NCBI GenBank assembly: GCA_946800325.1
Contig: CAMPEJ010000006.1
Location: 124,001-188,000 of the forward strand
DNA from: Luzula sylvatica
Taxonomy: Eukaryota > Streptophyta > Magnoliopsida > Poales > Juncaceae
Reading direction: 5' to 3'
DNA length: 64,000 bases
Shown piece by piece: positions 39,298-52,321 of the stretch (positions are counted from its first letter, which is position 1; each line of letters begins with the position of its first letter). The translations under genes were made by a program, and so were the position numbers. A model generated the notes under the pieces. The model was not told where the DNA came from. It saw nothing but the letters and a program-made list of their open reading frames with translations, and made no database searches.

Positions 39298-40785
39298 CAT
39301 AACATTTCACCAAAATTTACAAACACTAAGAAAGTTTGTTTTTCGATTCAAAACAATCTGTTTATGCTTTGGGGAGTTCAAATAACGTATATTGAGATCA
39401 TTTGAATCGTATCTTTTACCACATAACATTTCACCAAAATTTACAAACACTAAGAAAGTTTGTTTTTCGATTCAAAACAATCTGTTTATGCTTTGGGGAG
39501 TTCAAATAACTTATTTTGAGATCATTTGAATCGTATCTTTTACCACATAACATTTCACCAAACTTTACAAACACTAAGAAAGTTTGTTTTTCGATTCAAA
39601 ACAATCTGTTTCTGCTTTGGGGAGTTCAAATAACGTATTTTGAGATCATTAGAATCGTATCTTTTACTACATAACATTTCACCAAAATTTACAAACACTA
39701 AGAAAGTTTGTTTTTCGATTCAAAACAATCTGTTTCTGCTTTGGGGAGTTCAAATAACGTATTTTGAGATCATTTGAATCGTATCTTTTACCACATAACA
39801 TTTCACCAAAATTTACAAACACTAAGAAAGTTTGTTTTTCGATTCAAAACAATCTGTTTATGCTTTGGGGAGTTCAAATAACGTATTTTGAGATCATTTG
39901 AATCCTATCTTTTACCACATAACATTTAACCAAAATTTACAAACACTAAGAAAGTTTGATTTTCGATTCAAAACAATCTATTTATGCTTTGGGGAGTTCA
40001 AATAACGTATTTTGAGATCATTTGAATCGTATCTTTTACTACATAACATTTCACCAAAATTTACAAACACTAAGAAAGTTTGTTTTTCGATTCTAAACAA
40101 TGTGTCTATGCTTTGGGGAGTTCAAATAACATATTTTTATTTTATTCGAATCGTATCTTTTACCACATAACATTTCACCAAAATTTACAAACACTAAGAA
40201 AGTTTGTTTTTCGATTCAAAACAATCTGTTTATGCTTTGGGGAGTTCAAATAACGTATTTTGAGATCATTTGAATCGTATCTTTTACTACACAACATTTC
40301 ACCAAAATTTACAAACACTAAGAAAGTTTGTTTTTCGATTCAAAACAATCTGTTTATGCTTTGGGGAGTTCAAATAACGTATATTGAGATCATTTGAATC
40401 GTATCTTTTACCACATAACATTTCACCAAAATTTACAAACACTAAGAAAGTTTGTTTTTCGATTCAAAACAATCTGTTTATGCTTTGGGGAGTTCAAATA
40501 ACTTATTTTGAGATCATTTGAATCGTATCTTTCACCACATAACATTTCACCAAACTTTACAAACACTAAGAAAGTTTGTTTTTCGATTCAAAACAATCTG
40601 TTTCTGCTTTGGGGAGTTCAAATAACGTATTTTGAGATCATTAGAATCGTATCTTTTACTACATAACATTTCACCAAAATTTACAAACACTAAGAAAGTT
40701 TGTTTTTCGATTCAAAACAATCTGTTTCTGCTTTGGGGTGTTCAAATAACGTATTTTGAGATCATTTGAATCGTATCTTTTACCA
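38802..40785. repeat. 8-monomer tandem duplication (992-bp unit)
   Basis: Copies run 38802-39793 and 39794-40785. Order: GAATCC; GATTTTC/CTATTTATGC; CTAAACAATGTG; ATGC; TATATTGAG; AACTTATTTT; CAAACTTTAC fused to CTGC/ATTAG; CTGC. TGTCTATG lies at 39111 and 40103 (992 = 8 x 124). The second copy has its own changes: CATTTAACC near 39923, TTTTATTTTATTCG near 40137, CACAACATT near 40290, TTTCACCAC near 40531. The unit is HOR-B with about six internal monomers missing. Confidence 0.85.
39546..39669. repeat. Chimeric monomer at a HOR-B deletion junction
   Basis: The 5' part carries CAAACTTTAC, elsewhere typical of HOR-B type 7 (followed there by GATTTC). The 3' part instead carries CTGTTTCTGC, then ATTAG and ACTA, the markers of types 13 and 14. 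An identical chimera sits at 40538-40661, so the exchange preceded the 8-mer duplication. It suggests unequal crossover within a monomer that deleted about six monomers of the 14-mer. Mosaic origin is inferred from the markers. Confidence 0.7.
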
Positions 40786-41777
40786 CATAACATTTCACCA
40801 AAATTTACAAACACTAAGAAAGTTTGTTTTTCGATTCAAAACAATCTGTTTATGCTTTGGGGAGTTCAAATAACGTATTTTGAGATCATTTGAATCCTAT
40901 CTTTTACCACATAACATTTCACCAAAATTTACAAACACTAAGAAAGTTTGTTTTTCGATTCAAAACAATCTGTTTCTGCTTTGGGGAGTTCAAATAACGT
41001 ATTTTGAGATCATTTGAATCGTATCTTTTACCACATAACATTTCACCAAAATTTACAAACACTAAGAAAGTTTGTTTTTCGATTCAAAACAATCTGTTTA
41101 TGCTTTGGGGAGTTCAAATAACGTATTTTGAGATCATTTGAATCCTATCTTTTACCACATAACATTTAACCAAAATTTACAAACACTAAGAAAGTTTGAT
41201 TTTCGATTCAAAACAATCTATTTATGCTTTGGGGAGTTCAAATAACGTATTTTGAGATCATTTGAATCGTATCTTTTACTACATAACATTTCACCAAAAT
41301 TTACAAACACTAAGAAAGTTTGTTTTTCGATTCTAAACAATGTGTCTATGCTTTGGGGAGTTCAAATAACATATTTTTATTTTATTCGAATCGTATCTTT
41401 TACCACATAACATTTCACCAAAATTTACAAACACTAAGAAAGTTTGTTTTTCGATTCAAAACAATCTGTTTATGCTTTGGGGAGTTCAAATAACGTATTT
41501 TGAGATCATTTGAATCGTATCTTTTACTACATAACATTTCACCAAAATTTACAAACACTAAGAAAGTTTGTTTTTCGATTCAAAACAATCTGTTTATGCT
41601 TTGGGGAGTTCAAATAACGTATATTGAGATCATTTGAATCGTATCTTTTACCACATAACATTTCACCAAAATTTACAAACACTAAGAAAGTTTGTTTTTC
41701 GATTCAAAACAATCTGTTTATGCTTTGGGGAGTTCAAATAACTTATTTTGAGATCATTTGAATCGTATCTTTTACCA
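39670..41777. repeat. 7-monomer block copied at 10-mer spacing (1240 bp)
   Basis: Block 39670-40537 recurs at 40910-41777. CATTTAACC (near 39923/41163) and TTTTATTTTATTCG (near 40137/41377) are private to these two copies and exactly 1240 bp apart. Changes CACAACATT and TTTCACCAC near 40290 and 40531 occur only in the first. The second copy continues from 41778 into the intact HOR-B order (GATTTC, TTTAATTTTC, TGCATTGG, 126-bp type), whereas the first ends in the chimeric monomer. Confidence 0.8.
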
Positions 41778-42523
41778 CATAACATTTCACCAAACTTTAC
41801 AAACACTAAGAAAGTTTGTTTTTCGATTCAAAACAATCTGTTTATGCTTTGGGGATTTCAAATAACGTATTTTGAGATCATTTGAATCGTATCTTTTACC
41901 ACATAACATTTCACCAAAATTTACAAACACTAAGAAAGTTTAATTTTCGATTCAAAACAATCTGTTTATGCTTTGGGGAGTTCAAATAACGTATTTGTAG
42001 ATCATTCGAATCGTATCTTTTACCACATAACATTTCACCAAAATTTACAAACACTAAGAAAGTTTGTTTTTCGATTCAAAACAATCTGTTTATGCATTGG
42101 GGAGTTCAAATAACGTATTTTGAGATCATTGGAATCGTATCTTTTACTACATAACATTTCACCAAAATTTACAAACACTAAGAAAGTTTGTTTTTCGATT
42201 CAAAACAATCTGTTTATGCTTTGGGGAGTTCAAATAACGTATTTTGAGATCATTTGAATCGTATCTTTTACCACATAACATTTCACCAAAATTTACAAAC
42301 ACTAAGAAAGTTTGTTTTTCGATTCAAAACAATCTGTTTATGCTTTGGGGAGTTCAAATAACGTATTTTGAGATCATTGGAATCGTATCTTTTACTACAT
42401 AACATTTCACCAAAATTTACAAACACTAAGAAAGTTTGTTTTTCGATTCAAAACAACTTGTTTATGCTTTGGGGATTTCAAATAACATATTTGTAGATCA
42501 TTCGAATCGTATCTTTTTTACCA
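41034..42523. repeat. HOR-B unit lacking its last two types (12 monomers, 1490 bp)
   Basis: Contains HOR-B types 1 to 12 in order, ending with the 126-bp monomer (42398-42523). The GTGC/ATTAG and CTGC types that should follow are replaced by a TGCATTGGGG monomer at 42524. It aligns with 49344-50833 at +8310 bp (67 x 124 + 2), for example TGTGTCTATG at 41341 and 49651. Confidence 0.75.
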
Positions 42524-42771
42524 CATAACATTTCACCAAAATTTACAAACACTAAGAAAGTTTGTTTTTCGATTCAAAACAATCTGTTTATGCATTGGGG
42601 AGTTCAAATAACGTATTTTGAGATCATTGGAATCGTATCTTTTACTACATAACATTTCACCAAAATTTACAAACACTAAGAAAGTTTGTTTTTCGATTCA
42701 AAACAATCTGTTTATGCTTTGGGGAGTTCAAATAACGTATTTTGAGATCATTTGAATCGTATCTTTTACCA

Positions 42772-43639
42772 CATAACATTTCACCAAAATTTACAAACAC
42801 TAAGAAAGTTTGTTTTTCGATTCAAAACAATCTGTTTATGCTTTGGGGAGTTCAAATAACGTATTTTGAGATCATTGGAATCGTATCTTTTACTAAATAA
42901 CATTTCACCAAAATTTACAAACACTAAGAAATTTTGTTTTTCGATTCAAAACAATCTGTTTATGCTTTGGGGAGTTCAAATAACGTATTTTGAGATCATT
43001 TGAATCGTATCTTTTACCACATAACATTTCACCAAAATTTACAAACACTAAGAAAGTTTGTTTTTCGATTCAAAACAATCTGTTTATGCTTTGGGGAGTT
43101 CAAATAACGTATTTTGAGATCATTTGAATCGTATCTTTTACCACATAACATTTCACCAAAATTTACAAACACTAAGAAAGTTTGTTTTTCGATTCAAAAC
43201 AATCTGTTTATGCTTTGGGGAGTTCAAATAACGTATTTTGAGATCATTGGAATCGTATCTTTTACTACATAACATTTCACCAAAATTTACAAACACTAAG
43301 AAAGTTTGTTTTTCGATTCAAAACAATATGTTTATGCTTTGGGGAGTTCAAATAACGTATTTTGAGATCATTGGAATCGTATCTTTTACTAAATAACATT
43401 TCACCAAAATTTACAAACACTAAGAAATTTTGTTTTTCGATTCAAAACAATCTGTTTATGCTTTGGGGAGTTCAAATAACGTATTTTGAGATCATTTGAA
43501 TCGTATCTTTTACCACATAACATTTCACCAAAATTTACAAACACTAAGAAAGTTTGTTTTTCGATTCAAAACAATCTGTTTATGCTTTGGGGAGTTCAAA
43601 TAACGTATTTTGAGATCATTTGAATCGTATCTTTTACCA
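42772..43639. repeat. 4-monomer tandem duplication (496-bp unit), nearly two copies
   Basis: The marker pair ACTAAATAAC followed by AAGAAATTTTG occurs at 42926 and 43422 (496 = 4 x 124) and once more at 52476 (77 monomers plus 2 bp later). Copies run 42772-43267 and 43268-43639 (three of the four types). The second starts with an ATATGTTTATG monomer. From 43640 the sequence changes to the AAAGTATTTT type, opening the HOR-C region. Confidence 0.8.
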
Positions 43640-43763
43640 CATAACATTTCACCAAAATTTACAAACACTAAGAAAGTTTGTTTTTCGATTCAAAACAATC
43701 TGTTTATGCTTTGGGGAGTTCAAATAAAGTATTTTGAGATCATTTGAATCGTATCTTTTACTA

Positions 43764-45003
43764 CATAACATTTCACCAAAATTTACAAACACTAAGAAAG
43801 TTTGTTTTTCGATTCAAAACAATATGTTTATGCTTTGGGGAGTTCAAATAACGTATTTTGAGATCATTTGAATCGTATCTTTTACTACATAACATTTCAC
43901 CAAAATTTACAAACACTAAGAAAGTTTGTTTTTCGATTCAAAACAATCTGTTTCTGCTTTGGGGAGTTCAAATAATGTATTTTGAGATCATTTGAATCGT
44001 ATCTTTTACCACATAACATTTCACCAAAATTTACAAACACTAAGAAAGTTTGTTTTTCGATTCAAAACAATCTGTTTATGCTTTGGGGAGTTCAAATAAC
44101 GTATTTTGAGATCATTGGAATCGTATCTTTTACCACATAACATTTCACAAAAATTTACAAACACTAAGAAAGTTTGTTTTTCGATTCCAAACAATTTGTT
44201 TATGCTTTGGGGAGTTCAAATAATGTATTTAGAGATCATTTGAATCGTATCTTTTACCACATAACATTTCACCAAAATTTACAAACACTAAGAAAGTTTG
44301 TTTTTCGATTCAAAACAATCTGTTTATGCTTTGGGGAGTTCAAATAACGTATTTTGAGATCATTTGAATCGTATCTTTTACTACATAACATTTCACCAAA
44401 ATTTACAAACACTAAGAAAGTTTGTTTTTCGATTCAAAACAATCTGTTTATGCTTTGGGGAGTTCAAATAACGTATTTTGAGATCATTTGAATCGTATCT
44501 TTTACTACATAACATTTCACCAAAATTTACAAACACTAAGAAAGTTTGTTTTTCGATTCAAAACAATCTGTTTCTGCTTTGGGGAGTTCAAATAATGTAT
44601 TTTGAGATCATTTGAATCGTATCTTTTACCACATAACATTTCACCAAAATTTACAAACACTAAGAAAGTTTGTTTTTCGATTCAAAACAATCTGTTTATG
44701 CTTTGGGGAGTTCAAATAACGTATTTTGAGATCATTGGAATCGTATCTTTTACCACATAACATTTCACAAAAATTTACAAACACGAAGAAAGTTTGTTTT
44801 TCGATTCCAAACAATTTGTTTATGCTTTGGGGAGTTCAAATAATGTATTTAGAGATCATTTGAATCGTATCTTTTACCACATAACATTTCACCAAAATTT
44901 ACAAACACTAAGAAAGTTTGTTTTTCGATTCAAAACAATCTGTTTATGCTTTGGGGAGTTCAAATAAAGTATTTTGAGATCATTGGAATCGTATCTTTTA
45001 CTA
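43764..45003. repeat. HOR-C, 5-monomer tandem duplication (620-bp unit)
   Basis: Copies run 43764-44383 and 44384-45003. Order: ATGC/ACTA; CTGC with AATG; ATGC with ATTGG; CACAAAAATTT with GATTCCAAAC, TTGTTTATGC and AATGTATTTAGAG; then ATGC. The private GATTCCAAAC marker is at 44183 and 44803 (620 = 5 x 124). The second copy has ACACGAAG near 44781, and its last monomer is of the AAAGTATTTT/ATTGG type. Confidence 0.82.
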
Positions 45004-46367
45004 CATAACATTTCACCAAAATTTACAAACACTAAGAAAGTTTGTTTTTCGATTCAAAACAATCTGTTTATGCTTTGGGGAGTTCAAATAACGTATTTTG
45101 AGATCATTTGAATCGTATCTTTTACTACATAACATTTCACCAAAATTTACAAACACTAAGAAAGTTTGTTTTTCGATTCAAAACAATCTGTTTCTGCTTT
45201 GGGGAGTTCAAATAATGTATTTTGAGATCATTTGAATCGTATCTTTTACCACATAACATTTCACCAAAATTTACAAACACTAAGAAAGTTTGTTTTTCGA
45301 TTCAAAACAATCTGTTTATGCTTTGGGGATTTCAAATAACGTATTTTGAGATCATTTGAATCGTATCTTTTACTACATAACATTTCACCAAAATTTACAA
45401 ACACTAAGAAAGTTTGTTTTTCGATTCAAAACAATCTGTTTATGCTTTGGGGAGTTCAAATAACGTATTTTGAGATCATTTGAATCGTATCTTTTACTAC
45501 ATAACATTTCACCAAAATTTACAAACACTAAGAAAGTTTGTTTTTCGATTCAAAACAATCTGTTTATGCTTTGGGGAGTTCAAATAAAGTATTTTGAGAT
45601 CATTTGAATCGTATCTTTTACTACATAACATTTCACCAAAATTTACAAACACTAAGAAAGTTTGTTTTTCGATTCAAAACAATCTGTTTATGCTTTGGGG
45701 AGTTCAAATAACGTATTTTGAGATCATTTGAATCGTATCTTTTACCACATAACATTTCACCAAACTTTACAAACACTAAGAAAGTTTGTTTTTCGATTCA
45801 AAACAATCTGTTTATGCTTTGGGGATTTCAAATAACGTATTTTGAGATCATTTGAATCGTATCTTTTACCACATAACATTTCACCAAAATTTACAAACAC
45901 TAAGAAAGTTTAATTTTCGATTCAAAACAATCTGTTTATGCTTTGGGGAGTTCAAATAACGTATTTGTAGATCATTCGAATCGTATCTTTTACCACATAA
46001 CATTTCACCAAAATTTACAAACACTAAGAAAGTTTGTTTTTCGATTCAAAACAATCTGTTTATGCATTGGGGAGTTCAAATAACGTATTTTGAGATCATT
46101 GGAATCGTATCTTTTACTACATAACATTTCACCAAAATTTACAAACACTAAGAAAGTTTGTTTTTCGATTCAAAACAATCTGTTTATGCTTTGGGGAGTT
46201 CAAATAACGTATTTTGAGATCATTTGAATCGTATCTTTTACTACATAACATTTCACCAAAATTTACAAACACTAAGAAAGTTTGTTTTTCGATTCAAAAC
46301 TATCTATTTATGCTTTGGGGAGTTCAAATAACGTATATTGAGATCATTTGAATCGTATCTTTTACCA

Positions 46368-48847
46368 CATAACATTTCACCAAAATTTACAAACACTAAG
46401 AAAGTTTGTTTTTCGATTCAAAACAATCTGTTTATGCTTTGGGGAGTTCAAATAAAGTATTTTGAGATCATTTGAATCGTATCTTTTACTACATAACATT
46501 TCACCAAAATTTACAAACACTAAGAAAGTTTGTTTTTCGATTCAAAACAATCTGTTTATGCTTTGGGGAGTTCAAATAACGTATTTTGAGATCATTTGAA
46601 TCGTATCTTTTACTACATAACATTTCACCAAAATTTACAAACACTAAGAAAGTTTGTTTTTCGATTCAAAACAATCTGTTTCTGCTTTGGGGAGTTCAAA
46701 TAATGTATTTTGAGATCATTTGAATCGTATCTTTTACCACATAACATTTCACCAAAATTTACAAACACTAAGAAAGTTTGTTTTTCGATTCAAAACAATC
46801 TGTTTATGCTTTGGGGAGTTCAAATAACGTATTTTGAGATCATTGGAATCGTATCTTTTACCACATAACATTTCACAAAAATTTACAAACACTAAGAAAG
46901 TTTGTTTTTCGATTCCAAACAATTTGTTTATGCTTTGGGGAGTTCAAATAATGTATTTAGAGATCATTTGAATCGTATCTTTTACCACATAACATTTCAC
47001 CAAAATTTACAAACACTAAGAAAGTTTGTTTTTCGATTCAAAACAATCTGTTTATGCTTTGGGGAGTTCAAATAAAGTATTTTGAGATCATTGGAATCGT
47101 ATCTTTTACTACATAACATTTCACCAAAATTTACAAACACTAAGAAAGTTTGTTTTTCGATTCAAAACAATCTGTTTATGCTTTGGGGAGTTCAAATAAC
47201 GTATTTTGAGATCATTTGAATCGTATCTTTTACTACATAACATTTCACCAAAATTTACAAACACTAAGAAAGTTTGTTTTTCGATTCAAAACAATCTGTT
47301 TCTGCTTTGGGGAGTTCAAATAATGTATTTTGAGATCATTTGAATCGTATCTTTTACCACATAACATTTCACCAAAATTTACAAACACTAAGAAAGTTTG
47401 TTTTTCGATTCAAAACAATCTGTTTATGCTTTGGGGATTTCAAATAACGTATTTTGAGATCATTTGAATCGTATCTTTTACTACATAACATTTCACCAAA
47501 ATTTACAAACACTAAGAAAGTTTGTTTTTCGATTCAAAACAATCTGTTTATGCTTTGGGGAGTTCAAATAACGTATTTTGAGATCATTTGAATCGTATCT
47601 TTTACTACATAACATTTCACCAAAATTTACAAACACTAAGAAAGTTTGTTTTTCGATTCAAAACAATCTGTTTATGCTTTGGGGAGTTCAAATAAAGTAT
47701 TTTGAGATCATTTGAATCGTATCTTTTACTACATAACATTTCACCAAAATTTACAAACACTAAGAAAGTTTGTTTTTCGATTCAAAACAATCTGTTTATG
47801 CTTTGGGGAGTTCAAATAACGTATTTTGAGATCATTTGAATCGTATCTTTTACTACATAACATTTCACCAAAATTTACAAACACTAAGAAAGTTTGTTTT
47901 TCGATTCAAAACAATCTGTTTCTGCTTTGGGGAGTTCAAATAATGTATTTTGAGATCTTTTGAATCGTATCTTTTACCACATAACATTTCACCAAAATTT
48001 ACAAACACTAAGAAAGTTTGTTTTTCGATTCAAAACAATCTGTTTATGCTTTGGGGAGTTCAAATAACGTATTTTGAGATCATTGGAATCGTATCTTTTA
48101 CCACATAACATTTCACAAAAATTTACAAACACTAAGAAAGTTTGTTTTTCGATTCCAAACAATTTGTTTATGCTTTGGGGAGTTCAAATAATGTATTTAG
48201 AGATCATTTGAATCGTATCTTTTACCACATAACATTTCACCAAAATTTACAAACACTAAGAAAGTTTGTTTTTCGATTCAAAACAATCTGTTTATGCTTT
48301 GGGGAGTTCAAATAAAGTATTTTGAGATCATTGGAATCGTATCTTTTACTACATAACATTTCACCAAAATTTACAAACACTAAGAAAGTTTGTTTTTCGA
48401 TTCAAAACAATCTGTTTATGCTTTGGGGAGTTCAAATAACGTATTTTGAGATCATTTGAATCGTATCTTTTACTACATAACATTTCACCAAAATTTACAA
48501 ACACTAAGAAAGTTTGTTTTTCGATTCAAAACAATCTGTTTCTGCTTTGGGGAGTTCAAATAATGTATTTTGAGATCATTTGAATCGTATCTTTTACCAC
48601 ATAACATTTCACCAAAATTTACAAACACTAAGAAAGTTTGTTTTTCGATTCAAAACAATCTGTTTATGCTTTGGGGATTTCAAATAACGTATTTTGAGAT
48701 CATTTGAATCGTATCTTTTACTACATAACATTTCACCAAAATTTACAAACACTAAGAAAGTTTGTTTTTCGATTCAAAACAATCTGTTTATGCTTTGGGG
48801 ATTTCAAATAACGTATTTTGAGATCATTTGAATCGTATCTTTTACCA
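46368..48847. repeat. HOR-C, 10-monomer tandem duplication (1240-bp unit)
   Basis: Copies run 46368-47607 and 47608-48847. Order: AAAGTATTTT; ATGC/ACTA; CTGC/AATG; ATTGG; GATTCCAAAC with AATGTATTTAGAG; AAAG/ATTGG; ATGC/ACTA; CTGC/AATG; GATTTC; ATGC. GATTCCAAAC lies at 46911 and 48151. The second copy has AGATCTTTTG near 47955, and its last monomer (48724-48847) is GATTTC/ACCA instead of GAGTTC/ACTA. It leads to a TTTAATTTTC monomer with CATTTCCCC and AGAATG changes near 48860-48885. Confidence 0.85.
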
Positions 48848-49343
48848 CATAACATTTCCCCAAAATTTACAAACACTAAGAATGTTTAATTTTCGATTCA
48901 AAACAATCTGTTTATGCTTTGGGGAGTTCAAATAACGTATTTTGAGATCATTTGAATCGTATCTTTTACTACATAACATTTCACCAAAATTTACAAACAC
49001 TAAGAAAGTTTGTTTTTCGATTCAAAACAATCTGTTTATGCTTTGGGGAGTTCAAATAACGTATATTGAGATCATTTGAATCGTATCTTTTACTACATAA
49101 CATTTCACCAAAATTTACAAACACTAAGAAAGTTTGTTTTTCGATTCAAAACAATCTGTTTATGCTTTGGGGAGTTCAAATAACGTATATTGAGATCATT
49201 TGAATCGTATCTTTTACGACATAACATTTCACCAAAATTTACAAACACTAAGAAAGTTTGTTTTTCGATTCAAAACAATCTGTTTCTGCTTTGGGGTGTT
49301 CAAATAACGTATTTTGAGATCATTTGAATCGTATCTTTTACCA

Positions 49344-51081
49344 CATAACATTTCACCAAAATTTACAAACACTAAGAAAGTTTGTTTTTCGATTCAAAAC
49401 AATCTGTTTATGCTTTGGGGAGTTCAAATAACGTATTTTGAGATCATTTGAATCCTATCTTTTACCACATAACATTTCACCAAAATTTACAAACACTAAG
49501 AAAGTTTGATTTTCGATTCAAAACAATCTATTTATGCTTTGGGGAGTTCAAATAACGTATTTTGAGATCATTTGAATCGTATCTTTTACTACATAACATT
49601 TCACCAAAATTTACAAACACTAAGAAAGTTTGTTTTTCGATTCTAAACAATGTGTCTATGCTTTGGGGAGTTCAAATAACATATTTTTAGATTATTCGAA
49701 TCGTATCTTTTACCACATAACATTTCACCAAAATTTACAAACACTAAGAAAGTTTGTTTTTCGATTCAAAACAATCTGTTTATGCTTTGGGGAGTTCAAA
49801 TAACGTATTTTGAGATCATTTGAATCGTATCTTTTACTACATAACATTTCACCAAAATTTACAAACACTAAGAAAGTTTGTTTTTCGATTCAAAACAATC
49901 TGTTTATGCTTTGGGGAGTTCAAATAACGTATATTGAGATCATTTGAATCGTATCTTTTACCACATAACATTTCACCAAAATTTACAAACACTAAGAAAG
50001 TTTGTTTTTCGATTCAAAACAATCTGTTTATGCTTTGGGGAGTTCAAATAACTTATTTTGAGATCATTTGAATCGTATCTTTTACCACATAACATTTCAC
50101 CAAACTTTACAAACACTAAGAAAGTTTGTTTTTCGATTCAAAACAATCTGTTTATGCTTTGGGGATTTCAAATAACGTATTTTGAGATCATTTGAATCGT
50201 ATCTTTTACCACATAACATTTCACCAAAATTTACAAACATTAAGAAAGTTTAATTTTCGATTCAAAACAATCTGTTTATGCTTTGGGGAGTTCAAATAAC
50301 GTATTTGTAGATCATTCGAATCGTATCTTTTACCACATAACATTTCACCAAAATTTACAAACACTAAGAAAGTTTGTTTTTCGATTCAAAACAATCTGTT
50401 TATGCATTGGGGAGTTCAAATAACGTATTTTGAGATCATTGGAATCGTATCTTTTACTACATAACATTTCACCAAAATTTACAAACACTAAGAAAGTTTG
50501 TTTTTCGATTCAAAACAATCTGTTTATGCTTTGGGGAGTTCAAATAACGTATTTTGAGATCATTTGAATCGTATCTTTTACCACATAACATTTCACCAAA
50601 ATTTACAAACACTAAGAAAGTTTGTTTTTCGATTCAAAACAATCTGTTTATGCTTTGGGGAGTTCAAATAACGTATTTTGAGATCATTGGAATCGTATCT
50701 TTTACTACATAACATTTCACCAAAATTTACAAACACTAAGAAAGTTTGTTTTTCGATTCAAAACAACTTGTTTATGCTTTGGGTATTTCAAATAACATAT
50801 TTGTAGATCATTCGAATCGTATCTTTTTTACCACATAACATTTCACCAAAATTTACAAACACTAAGAAAGTTTGTTTTTCGATTCAAAACAATCTGTTTG
50901 TGCTTTGGGGAGTTCAAATAACGTATTTTGAGATCATTAGAATCGTATCTTTTACTACATAACATTTCACCAAAATTTACAAACACTAAGAAAGTTTGTT
51001 TTTCGATTCAAAACAATCTGTTTCTGCTTTGGGGAGTTCAAATAACGTATTTTGAGATCATTTGAATCGTATCTTTTACCA
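49344..51081. repeat. Canonical HOR-B unit: 14 monomers, 1738 bp
   Basis: Order: (1) GAATCCTATC; (2) GTTTGATTTTC/CTATTTATGC; (3) TTCTAAACAATGTG/TAGATTATTCG; (4) ATGC/ACTA; (5) GTATATTGAG; (6) AACTTATTTT; (7) CAAACTTTAC/GATTTC; (8) GTTTAATTTTC/ATTTGTAGATC; (9) TGCATTGGGG/ATTGG; (10) ATGC/ACCA; (11) ATGC/ATTGG; (12) 126-bp type; (13) GTGC/ATTAG; (14) CTGC/ACCA. Thirteen 124-bp monomers plus one of 126 give 1738 bp. Private changes here: AACATTAAG near 50237 and GGGTATTTC near 50780. It is followed at once by a second, incomplete unit. Confidence 0.88.
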
Positions 51082-52321
51082 CATAACATTTCACCAAAAT
51101 TTACAAACACTAAGAAAGTTTGTTTTTCGATTCAAAACAATCTGTTTATGCTTTGGGGAGTTCAAATAACGTATTTTGAGATCATTTGAATCCTATCTTT
51201 TACCACATAACATTTCACCAAAATTTACAAACACTAAGAAAGTTTGATTTTCGATTCAAAACAATCTATTTATGCTTTGGGGAGTAGAAATAACGTATTT
51301 TGAGATCATTTGAATCGTATCTTTTACTACATAAAATTTCACCAAAATTTACAAACACTAAGAAAATTTGTTTTTCGATTCTAAACAATGTGTCTATGCT
51401 TTGGGGAGTTCAAATAACATATTTTTAGATTATTCGAATCGTATCTTTTACCACATAACATTTCACCAAAATTTACAAACACTAAGAAAGTTTGTTTTTC
51501 GATTCAAAACAATCTGTTTATGCTTTGGGGAGTTCAAATAACGTATTTTGAGATCATTTGAATCGTATCTTTTACTACATAACATTTCACCAAAATTTAC
51601 AAACACTAAGAAAGTTTGTTTTTCGATTCAAAACAATCTGTTTATTCTTTGGGGAGTTCAAATAACGTATATTGAGATCATTTGAATCGTATCTTTTACC
51701 ACATAACATTTCACCAAAATTTACAAACACTAAGAAAGTTTGTTTTTCGATTCAAAACAATCTGTTTATGCTTTGGGGAGTTCAAATAACTTATTTTGAG
51801 ATCATTTGAATCGTATCTTTTACCACATAACATTTCACCAAACTTTACAAACACTAAGAAAGTTTGTTTTTCGATTCAAAACAATCTGTTTATGCTTTGG
51901 GGATTTCAAATAACGTATTTTGAGATCATTTGAATCGTATCTTTTACCACATAACATTTCACCAAAATTTACAAACACTAAGAAAGTTTAATTTTCGATT
52001 CAAAACAATCTGTTTATGCTTTGGGGAGTTCAAATAACGTATTTGTAGATCATTCGAATCGTATCTTTTACCACATAACATTTCACCAAAATTTACAAAC
52101 ACTAAGAAAGTTTGTTTTTCGATTCAAAACAATATGTTTATGCATTGGGGAGTTCAAATAACGTATTTTGAGATCATTGGAATCGTATCTTTTACTACAT
52201 AACATTTCACCAAAATTTACAAACACTAAGAAAGTTTGTTTTTCGATTCAAAACAATCTGTTTATGCTTTGGGGAGTTCAAATAACGTATTTTGAGATCA
52301 TTTGAATCGTATCTTTTACCA
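51082..52321. repeat. Incomplete HOR-B unit, types 1-10
   Basis: Repeats types 1 to 10 with new private variants: GGAGTAGAAAT at 51283, ATAAAATTTC near 51333, AGAAAATTTG near 51361 and TTTATTCTTTGG near 51642. These are shared with the units after 59 kb but not with 49344-51081. From 52322 it leaves the HOR-B order for the ACTAAAT / AAATTTTG monomers also seen at 42.8-43.5 kb. Confidence 0.75.
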
